Below, piece after piece: positions 1-6,073 of a stretch of DNA of 64,000 nt (its first letter is position 1; each line of letters begins with the position of its first letter). The position numbers and the translations under genes are program-made. The notes beneath the pieces are model-generated. The model was given only the letters and a program-made list of their open reading frames with translations. It did not search any database and was not told the origin of the DNA. The stretch is from positions 1 to 64,000 of the forward strand of contig CANKJK010000002.1 of assembly GCA_947482665.1 (NCBI GenBank), in the 5' to 3' direction. The stretch comes from Acidobacteriota bacterium (GTDB taxonomy: Bacteria; Acidobacteriota; Vicinamibacteria; Vicinamibacterales; UBA2999).

Positions 1-147
1 CCCCTCAGCGCCCTCCACATGCACGGTGTGGGTGTGACCACCGAGACGGTCGTCCGACTCGAAGAGGTGCACCTCGTAGCGCCGGGAAAGGAGCCACGCG
101 GCGACCAGGCCCGAGATGCCCGCCCCGACGACGGCTACGCGTGTCAT
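1..147 (-). CDS. FAD-dependent amine-oxidase-like oxidoreductase (partial)
   Basis: Only the first 49 codons are inside the window; the gene runs off the left edge. The N-terminus is a Rossmann dinucleotide-binding fold: the GAGISGL motif (GxGxxG) at residues 8-14 follows a short beta strand, and an acidic residue (FESDDRLGGHTHT) sits at the end of the second strand where it would bind the FAD ribose. This matches the start of COG2907-type predicted NAD/FAD-binding proteins, relatives of protoporphyrinogen oxidase and amine oxidases, which are often found beside cyclopropane-fatty-acid synthase genes. It is read divergently from the DUF2177/MerR operon, with a near-consensus promoter whose -10 box lies 7 bases from the ATG. 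The fold is clear, but the substrate cannot be judged from this fragment. Confidence 0.8.
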   Translation of the reverse strand, partial: MTRVAVVGAGISGLVAAWLLSRRYEVHLFESDDRLGGHTHTVHVEGAEG

Positions 148-154
148 GGGATCA

Positions 155-183
155 CGTATAGCCCGGCGTCCAGTATTTGTCAA
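155..183 (-). promoter_or_regulatory. Promoter of the leftward FAD oxidoreductase gene
   Basis: On the minus strand a perfect -35 TTGACA (183-178) is followed after exactly 17 bases by TATACG (160-155) as -10. The ATG at 147 begins 7 bases after the -10, so transcription would start at or next to the A of the start codon, giving a leaderless or nearly leaderless mRNA. The -35 overlaps the direct repeat at 177-185. Confidence 0.75.
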
Positions 184-216
184 TGTTTTGTCCATGACAA
201 ACGCTTGACTCAAGCG
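177..216. promoter_or_regulatory. Probable operator region with direct and inverted repeats
   Basis: Between the two promoters lie a direct repeat TTGTCAATG (177-185) / TTGTCCATG (188-196) with an 11-base period, an inverted repeat TTTGTC-CAT-GACAAA (187-201), and a second inverted repeat CGCTTGA-C-TCAAGCG (202-216). The last one contains the -35 of the rightward promoter, and the first direct repeat contains the -35 of the leftward one. Tetrameric CarH proteins are known to bind direct repeats spaced by 11 bp, so this is the natural target for the MerR/B12 protein encoded at 632-1558. That assignment is inference. Confidence 0.6.
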
Positions 217-233
217 TCATGCGCGCCTATCGT
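205..233 (+). promoter_or_regulatory. Promoter of the DUF2177-MerR operon
   Basis: TTGACT (205-210) and TATCGT (228-233) are separated by exactly 17 bases. The ATG of the DUF2177 gene starts at 240, 6 bases after the -10, so the transcript would be leaderless. No Shine-Dalgarno sequence precedes the ATG. The -35 is the centre of the CGCTTGA/TCAAGCG inverted repeat, so a bound repressor would block it directly. Confidence 0.7.
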
Positions 234-239
234 TGAGCC

Positions 240-635
240 ATGCTCACCCTCTGGCCCACCCTCACCGGCATCACCGGGTATCTCGTCCTCGACGGACTCT
301 GGCTGGGCCTGCTGATGAGCCGGTTCTACCGAACCCAACTGGCGGGACTGGCGCGGATCTCGGGTGAACGCATCGCCCCGAACTGGTATGCGGCCGCGGT
401 GGTGTATGTGCTCCTCGGCGCCGGACTGGCCGCGCTGGTGACCAGCCGCGCGGACAGCGCCCTCTCGGCCCTCATCACCGGTGCGCTCTTCGGCGTGGTG
501 GTCTACGGGGTGTACGACTTCACCAACCTCTCCACGCTGCGAGACTGGCCGGTGCTGCTCACGGCTGTCGACCTCGCCTGGGGCACCGCCGCGTCGGCGC
601 TCTGTGCCCTGGCCATCTGGAGCGTCGCACGATGA
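240..635 (+). CDS. DUF2177 family membrane protein
   Basis: This 131-residue protein has about four hydrophobic segments (roughly residues 5-25, 45-66, 72-92 and 105-128). It has the DUF2177 features: a D-x-LWLG motif near residue 15 (LDGLWLGLL), a short basic loop with R-x-Y-R, and a YGVYDFTNLSTLRDWP block around residues 90-105. DUF2177 proteins have no established biochemical function. It is the first gene of the operon, appears to be expressed leaderless, and its stop overlaps the ATG of the MerR gene by 4 bases (ATGA at 632-635), which implies translational coupling. Being in the same operon as a B12 photoreceptor-type repressor suggests light- or B12-dependent expression. Confidence 0.85.
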   Translation: MLTLWPTLTGITGYLVLDGLWLGLLMSRFYRTQLAGLARISGERIAPNWYAAAVVYVLLGAGLAALVTSRADSALSALITGALFGVVVYGVYDFTNLSTLRDWPVLLTAVDLAWGTAASALCALAIWSVAR

Positions 636-1558
636 GCACGCGCACGGCCATCACCTATCCCATTCGCGCCGTGGCCAGGTTAACTGGCGTGCCGATCGAC
701 ACGCTGCGCGCCTGGGAACGCCGCTATGCGGCCGTGACGCCCGAGCGCGATGGCCGGGAACGCGTCTACTCCGATGACGACGTGGCGAGGCTGCGGCTGC
801 TCAACCGCGCCGTGCAATCAGGCCACGCGATCGGCCGGGCCTCGACACTCTCCAACGCCCAGCTCACCCGCTTGCTCGACACGCATACCACGGCAGAGGT
901 GGCAGGAGCCGCGGGTCATGCCGCCCCCGGCGTCGACACGGCCGTCCTCACGCGTGCGCTCGCGACGCTCGACAGCGCCGCGGTGGATGCCGAGTTCTCG
1001 CGGCTGGCGGCCACGGTGCCGCCGGTGACGCTCGTCCGCGACGTGCTGATGCCCACGATCCGCACATCCGGCGAGGACTGGATGGCGCAACCGGGCCGCA
1101 TCGCGCAGGAACACATGATGTCGGCCGCCATGCGCCACCTGATGGGCACCTTCCTGCGTCTGTACGCCAGGCCGCGTGGAGCCACGCGCCTCCTCTTCGC
1201 GACACCCGCGGGCGACCGGCACGAACTGGGCCTGCTGGGCGCGGCAGTGCTGGCGGCCAGTGCGGGCGTGGACGTCTCCTATGTCGGGCCGGACCTGCCG
1301 GCAGGAGAAATCGTGGCCGCGCTCTCCGCCTCCCGGGCGACGGTGCTCGTCCTGGGCATCACGCTCGACTCACGCGCCGCCGAACGGCTCCGCGACATCA
1401 CGGCGCTCGGCCGACAGCTTCCCGCCGCCGTGGAGCTCTGGGCCGGGGGCGCCGCAGCCGCGTCCTTCGCGAAGGAACTTGGCCCGCGCGCCATCATCCT
1501 GCCCAATCTGGACGCCTACGTGGCTGAGCTCGCCCGCGTGGGTCATCCCCATGCCTGA
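632..1558 (+). CDS. CarH/LitR-type MerR regulator with B12-binding photoreceptor domain
   Basis: The 308-residue protein has an N-terminal MerR winged helix (about residues 5-75; RAVARLTGVPIDTLRAWERR) followed by a helical-bundle plus cobalamin-binding domain. The hallmarks of coenzyme-B12 photoreceptors are present: W150 followed after nine residues by E160-H161 (W-x9-EH, the cap over adenosylcobalamin), and D195-R-H197-E-L-G (DxHxxG), where the His is the lower axial ligand. In CarH from Thermus and Myxococcus, AdoCbl-bound tetramer represses in the dark and light breaks the tetramer. This protein is therefore likely to repress its own operon and the divergent FAD gene in the dark. Its end overlaps the next ATG (1551-1558). 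Direct light sensing is inferred from motif conservation. Confidence 0.9.
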   Translation: MSTRTAITYPIRAVARLTGVPIDTLRAWERRYAAVTPERDGRERVYSDDDVARLRLLNRAVQSGHAIGRASTLSNAQLTRLLDTHTTAEVAGAAGHAAPGVDTAVLTRALATLDSAAVDAEFSRLAATVPPVTLVRDVLMPTIRTSGEDWMAQPGRIAQEHMMSAAMRHLMGTFLRLYARPRGATRLLFATPAGDRHELGLLGAAVLAASAGVDVSYVGPDLPAGEIVAALSASRATVLVLGITLDSRAAERLRDITALGRQLPAAVELWAGGAAAASFAKELGPRAIILPNLDAYVAELARVGHPHA

Positions 1559-3008
1559 ACGCACGATCCTGCTGACCGGCGCCACGGGCTACGTTGGCGG
1601 TCGCCTGCTCACGCAGCTGGCTGCCCGTGGGCACGCCGTGCGCTGCCTCGCCCGCAACGCCGCCTATCTCGCGCAGCGTCTGCCAGCAGGGGCGACCGTC
1701 ATGCAGGGTGACGTGACCGATCCGGCCTCGCTGGCGCGGGCGCTGGCAGGCGTGGATACCGCCTACTACCTGGTCCATGCGATGGGCGAAGCGTCCGGCT
1801 TCGAGGCGCGCGAACGCGCGGGGGCGATCTGCTTCGCCGACGCGGCGCTCGCCGCCGGCGTCCGCCGCATCATCTATCTCGGCGCGCTCGGCGATGAGCA
1901 CGCTGACCTCTCCCCCCACCTGCGGAGCCGGCAGGAGGTGGGCCGGCTGCTCCGGCAGTCAGGAGTCCCCACGATCGAGTTGCGCGCGTCCATCGTGATC
2001 GGGTCGGGTAGCCTCTCGTTCGAGATGGTGCGGGCACTCACCGAGCATCTCCCCGTCATGGTCATGCCCCGATGGGTCTCGGTGCTGGCACAACCCATCG
2101 GCATCCAGGACCTGCTCGCCTATCTCGTCGAGGCGCTGGACGTGCCACTCCCCGAGAGCCTTGTCGTGGAGATCGGCGGGCGGGACCGCGTGTCCTATCA
2201 GGGCATGATGGCCGAGTACGCGCGACAGCGCGGACTGCGGCGGCTGATGATCCCCGTGCCGGTGCTGACGCCCAGACTGAGCAGCCTCTGGCTGGGGCTC
2301 GTGACCCCGCTCTATGCCCGTGTCGGGCGCAAGCTCATCGAGAGCATCCGTCACCCCACGGTGGTGCAATCCGACCTGGCCGCGCGGCTCTTCTCCGTGC
2401 GCCCCATCGGCACCGCCGAGGCCATGCGCACGGCCCTCGATCACGAGGACCGCGCCTACGCGGAGACCTCCTGGTCTGATGCGGTCTCGGCGGCGGGCCT
2501 GACGGCGCCGCTCGCACCGCCCGCGCTCAGCGACCGCCTGCTCGACGTCCGCGAGGTGCACGTGCACGCGGATGCCGACGCCTGCTTCGCCGCCCTCACG
2601 ACGCTGGGTGGCGAGGAGGGTTGGCCCGCGTTCGACCTGCTGTGGCGCATCCGGGGCGCCATCGACCTCGTCGCCGGCGGCGTCGGCCTTCGCCGCGGCC
2701 GGCCCACGAACCGCCCCTTGCGCGCGGGCGACGCGCTGGACTTCTGGCGCGTGGAGACCTGCGATCGGCCGACACGTCTCAGGCTCTCCGCCGAGATGCG
2801 GCTGCCGGGCCGCGCCTGGTTCGACTATCAGATCCGGCGCACGGCCGAGGGCTGCACGCTGCGGCAGTGCGCGGAGTTTGATCCGTCGGGCCTCGCCGGG
2901 CGCCTCTACTGGTATGCGCTCGTGCCGCTGCACGCGATGATCTTCTCGCGCACGATCACGGTGCTGGCCGGCCGGGCTGAGCAGATCGCATCGGGGAAGG
3001 CCGCCTGA
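1551..3008 (+). CDS. SDR (NmrA/epimerase-like) oxidoreductase with C-terminal DUF2867
   Basis: The ATG at 1551 is chosen because it overlaps the end of the MerR gene by 8 bases and places the Rossmann motif GATGYVGG at residues 9-16. The 485-residue protein has an atypical short-chain dehydrogenase domain (about 1-300, including YYLVHAMG and IIYLGALG) and a C-terminal SRPBCC/START-like DUF2867 domain (about 330-480). This two-domain layout is a known family, usually annotated as 'SDR family oxidoreductase, DUF2867'; its substrate is unknown. SRPBCC domains bind hydrophobic ligands, and with the DUF1295 neighbour this suggests a lipid or isoprenoid-type substrate, which is inference. Its TGA overlaps the ATG of the next gene at 3008. 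Confidence 0.88.
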   Translation: MPERTILLTGATGYVGGRLLTQLAARGHAVRCLARNAAYLAQRLPAGATVMQGDVTDPASLARALAGVDTAYYLVHAMGEASGFEARERAGAICFADAALAAGVRRIIYLGALGDEHADLSPHLRSRQEVGRLLRQSGVPTIELRASIVIGSGSLSFEMVRALTEHLPVMVMPRWVSVLAQPIGIQDLLAYLVEALDVPLPESLVVEIGGRDRVSYQGMMAEYARQRGLRRLMIPVPVLTPRLSSLWLGLVTPLYARVGRKLIESIRHPTVVQSDLAARLFSVRPIGTAEAMRTALDHEDRAYAETSWSDAVSAAGLTAPLAPPALSDRLLDVREVHVHADADACFAALTTLGGEEGWPAFDLLWRIRGAIDLVAGGVGLRRGRPTNRPLRAGDALDFWRVETCDRPTRLRLSAEMRLPGRAWFDYQIRRTAEGCTLRQCAEFDPSGLAGRLYWYALVPLHAMIFSRTITVLAGRAEQIASGKAA

Positions 3009-4366
3009 TGACGGCCCAGCTCCTCACTGGACTTGTCGGCTGGGCCCTGGTGCTGGCCGCCGCCACGCTGCTCTGGGTTGTCAGCGTCCGCCGGCGTGAC
3101 GCCAGTCTCGCCGACATCGGCTGGGGCCTCGGGTTCGCGCTCCTCGCCTGGGTGTATCCCGTACTCGAAGGTAGAGTGTCCGGCCGTGGCCTCCTGCTCG
3201 CCATCGGGGTCACGGCATGGGGCGTTCGACTGGCCTGGCACATCGCGAGACGCCATCGAGGCGAAGACCGTCGCTATATGGCCTTACGAGCTGCGGCGGG
3301 TCCGCACTTCTGGTGGGCGAGCCTCGTCACCGTCTTCTGGCTGCAGGGAACACTCCTGTGGATCGTGGCCCTGCCGCTCCTCGTGGTGTCGTCAAGCCCA
3401 TCCACGCCCTTCAGTTGGACCGGGGCGATCGGCGGCCTCCTGATGGTCGCCGGCTTCGTGTGTGAAGCAGCCGCCGACGCGCAGCTCACGCGGTTCCGCG
3501 CGAGCGCGGCGCCAGGGGCCGTGCTCGACAGCGGACTCTGGCGCTACAGCCGACACCCGAACTACTTCGGTGACGCGGTGTTCTGGTGGGGAGTCTGGCT
3601 GGTCGCGGTGCCTGCTCCGCTCGGCCTTGCCGCCATCATTTCGCCGTCCCTCATGACGTGGCTCCTGCTGCGCGTCTCGGGCGTGGCGCTCCTCGACCGG
3701 ACACTCTCGGCCACCAAGCCGGCCTACCGCGACTACATCCGCCGGACGAGCGCCTTCATTCCCTGGCCGCCCAGGCGTCGAGAGACCGTGGCCGGACCTC
3801 CCCGCCGCACGGCCGTGCTCCTGGCCTGTGCCATGGCCGGCTCGCTCGGCGGCCCACTCTTCGCCGGCCCCAGCGAGGCACATCTGATGACGATTGGCGA
3901 CACCCTTCCAGCCCTGCGGGGCGAGTATCTGTCGGGCCGAAAGGCCCAGCTGCCCGAGGATGCGCGCGGCACAGCCGCCGTCATCCTGATGGGCTTCACC
4001 TACGCGTCACGCAAGCCGGTCGAAGCGTGGGCAGAACACCTCAAACCAGCCCTCGCGGGCATGCCCGGCACCACCTTCTACGAAGTGCCCGTCATCGGGG
4101 GCATGGCGCGCATGGGCAAGTGGTTCATCGACTCTGGCATGCGACGCGGCACACCGAAGGCGCTTCATGAGAACGTCATCACCGTCTGGGGCGAGACAAC
4201 ACAGTGGAAGGCCAGAGCCGGGGTGACTGACGACCGGGACCAGTTCGCGTACGTCACCCTCATCGATCGCGAGGGACGAATCCGCTGGCGCTATAGCGGT
4301 CTGTTCGACGAGGCCGCCTTCGACACGCTCGTGGGCGAACTGCGGGCTCTCGCCACGGAGCACTAG
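3008..4366 (+). CDS. DUF1295 membrane reductase-like protein fused to an ATP10/redoxin-like domain
   Basis: The first ~258 residues form a multi-pass DUF1295 (steroid 5-alpha-reductase/ICMT-like) domain: ADIGWG near residue 37, the GLWRYSRHPNYFGD block near residue 176, and a YRDYIRRTSAFIPWPPRR ending, which is where stand-alone DUF1295 proteins stop. The reading frame continues without a break into a signal-anchor-like stretch (about 262-290) and then a ~160-residue domain (FYEVPVIGGMARMGKWFIDSGMRRG, DRDQFAYVTLIDREGRIRWRYSG in two blocks) that resembles mitochondrial ATP10-like/redoxin folds but lacks a CxxC pair. DUF1295 enzymes use NADPH to reduce double bonds. The fusion seems genuine because codon use and frame are continuous. 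It is the last gene of the light-type operon. Confidence 0.8.
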   Translation: MTAQLLTGLVGWALVLAAATLLWVVSVRRRDASLADIGWGLGFALLAWVYPVLEGRVSGRGLLLAIGVTAWGVRLAWHIARRHRGEDRRYMALRAAAGPHFWWASLVTVFWLQGTLLWIVALPLLVVSSSPSTPFSWTGAIGGLLMVAGFVCEAAADAQLTRFRASAAPGAVLDSGLWRYSRHPNYFGDAVFWWGVWLVAVPAPLGLAAIISPSLMTWLLLRVSGVALLDRTLSATKPAYRDYIRRTSAFIPWPPRRRETVAGPPRRTAVLLACAMAGSLGGPLFAGPSEAHLMTIGDTLPALRGEYLSGRKAQLPEDARGTAAVILMGFTYASRKPVEAWAEHLKPALAGMPGTTFYEVPVIGGMARMGKWFIDSGMRRGTPKALHENVITVWGETTQWKARAGVTDDRDQFAYVTLIDREGRIRWRYSGLFDEAAFDTLVGELRALATEH

Positions 4367-4462
4367 ACCGTCCACGCCGCGACGCATCACGCCCGCGCTG
4401 CGAGGCTCGGCGGGAGCGCCACGTGCAGAAGCCTGGCGAAGCTCGCCTCCACTCCGCCAAGG

Positions 4463-4468
4463 CATAAT
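4463..4468 (+). promoter_or_regulatory. Candidate -10 box giving a leaderless DUF2182 mRNA
   Basis: CATAAT lies 6 bases upstream of the GTG at 4475, the same spacing as the promoters at 155-183 and 205-233. No good -35 was found at 16-18 bases upstream, so support is weak. Confidence 0.4.
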
Positions 4469-4474
4469 CGCCCC

Positions 4475-5254
4475 GTGCCGGAGACGCCCTCGCCGCTCGA
4501 GGTGGCCCTGGGCCACCAGCGCCGCACGCTGGCCGTGCTGATCGTCGGCGTGCCGCTCGCGTGCTGGGCCTGGGTCATTGCGATGGCCAGAGACATGTAC
4601 GGCCCGATGACCGGTTCGTCCGCCTGGATGATGACCGCCACCTGGGACGCCGCGCATGTGCTGCTGCTCTGGGCGATGTGGGCGGCCATGATGGCCGGGA
4701 TGATGCTGCCCTCCTCCGCGCCGCTCATCCTGCTCTACGCCCGCGCATCGCGCCAGCGCACGGACCAGCGGCTGGCCTCCAGCCACACGTACGGTCTCAC
4801 GGCTGGATACGTGGTCGTCTGGACACTCTTCAGCCTGGCCGCGACCTTCCTCCAGCGGGCGCTCGCGTCATCGCAGCTGCTCACCCCGATGATGGAGCCC
4901 GCGTCGAGGGGAGCCGCCGCCGGTCTGCTGCTCGCCGCCGGCCTCTATCAGCTCACGCCCCTCAAGCAGGCATGCCTGCGCTCCTGCCGCACGCCCCTCG
5001 CGTTCCTGTCGTCCCGGTGGCGTGCTGGCGTCGCCGGAGCCATGCGGATGGGCGTCGAACATGGCATCGCCTGTCTCGGGTGCTGCTGGGCGCTGATGCT
5101 GCTGCTCTTCGCGGGCGGCGTCATGAACCTCGCCGTGGTGGCAGCGCTGACGGCGTGGGTGGCGATCGAGAAGCTGGCGCCCTTCGGCGAGCAGAGCGCC
5201 CGCATCAGCGGCGCCCTGCTCCTGGTCATGTCTGGCTGGATGTACGTCCGGTAA
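4475..5254 (+). CDS. DUF2182 domain-containing membrane protein
   Basis: The 259-residue protein is highly hydrophobic, with about seven membrane segments. It carries the Met-rich DUF2182 signature (WAMWAAMMAGMMLPSSAP at about residues 66-83) and a second conserved block, LTPLKQACLRSCRTP, near residue 164. The family is described as a predicted metal-binding integral membrane protein; the function is unproven. The GTG start at 4475 fits the CATAAT box just upstream and puts the first membrane span near residue 20. It ends 5 bases from the end of the convergent DUF1326 gene. DUF2182 and DUF1326 are frequent neighbours, so they probably work together. Confidence 0.88.
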   Translation: MPETPSPLEVALGHQRRTLAVLIVGVPLACWAWVIAMARDMYGPMTGSSAWMMTATWDAAHVLLLWAMWAAMMAGMMLPSSAPLILLYARASRQRTDQRLASSHTYGLTAGYVVVWTLFSLAATFLQRALASSQLLTPMMEPASRGAAAGLLLAAGLYQLTPLKQACLRSCRTPLAFLSSRWRAGVAGAMRMGVEHGIACLGCCWALMLLLFAGGVMNLAVVAALTAWVAIEKLAPFGEQSARISGALLLVMSGWMYVR

Positions 5255-5259
5255 GGCGC

Positions 5260-5901
5260 TCAGGCCGCGGCCGTCGCGTCTCGGTTGCTCCAGTTGAAGT
5301 CGTAGAGGATCCAGTTCGTCCCGGCAAAGGAGAGATCAAGGCTCTGCGCCTTCGCCGTGAAGGTGCCGGACCCGCACTGTCCGCGCGTCCAGATGAAACC
5401 ATCAGGCAGCTCCACCGTCGCGTGATGCTCCTCGCCCGTCACCGGATTCTTGAAGGAGTCGCCACGGCCCTCCGCGATGCCTTCCACGCGGAAGGTGCTC
5501 TTCACCCCTTCGCCTTCGATCGTCATCGTGGCCTTCTCGAGACCAACGACTTCAAACGTCGTGCCGAGAATCTGCCACGGCATGCCGCCGAGCTGCCCGC
5601 TGAAGATCTGCGCCAACGCGCCAATCTGCGCCTCGGTCGTCGCCGGCTCCACCATGAACACGCACTTGCCGTGACCTTCGTGAATCGCTTTGGGCCACGA
5701 GAGAATGGCCGCGCAGGTCAGGCCAGCCAGATCCACGTCTCCACAGGCGCCAGCCGCGAACCGCATGCCGACCAGCGCACGACAACTACCGTCCTTGGAG
5801 TTCGGGAACCCGCCGAAATTGCAGCCGCACCCGAAGTCGCAATTGCAGAACTCATAGCCTGTTCCGCGCAGGTGCCAGGTCGCCGGTGTGTTGTCCTGCA
5901 T
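5260..5901 (-). CDS. DUF1326 domain-containing protein
   Basis: The start at 5901 was chosen over a longer reading because a GGAGGAG Shine-Dalgarno lies just upstream and the protein then begins with the family's N-terminus. The 213-residue protein has the DUF1326 cysteine cluster at residues 18-24 (CNCDFGCGC within about ten residues), followed by several conserved Asp/Gly turns. It has no signal peptide. DUF1326 function is unknown; the Cys cluster suggests metal or Fe-S binding, which is inference. It is read toward its usual partner DUF2182 instead of in the same direction, an uncommon arrangement that separates their control. Confidence 0.88.
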   Translation of the reverse strand: MQDNTPATWHLRGTGYEFCNCDFGCGCNFGGFPNSKDGSCRALVGMRFAAGACGDVDLAGLTCAAILSWPKAIHEGHGKCVFMVEPATTEAQIGALAQIFSGQLGGMPWQILGTTFEVVGLEKATMTIEGEGVKSTFRVEGIAEGRGDSFKNPVTGEEHHATVELPDGFIWTRGQCGSGTFTAKAQSLDLSFAGTNWILYDFNWSNRDATAAA

Positions 5902-6073
5902 CTCCGTACTCCTCCTCGCCCATCTGCACAGGCGTCTGGGGGAGCACTCTACACCCATCGTGCCAGGGCGGGCAGCCACTCCGCGGTACCGCTCAGACCG
6001 CCGGAAGCCCTGACATAATTGCGGCGCCGCTGGCCCGTACGCGCTTCGGCCCAGAACGAGAGGCTGACCTTTG

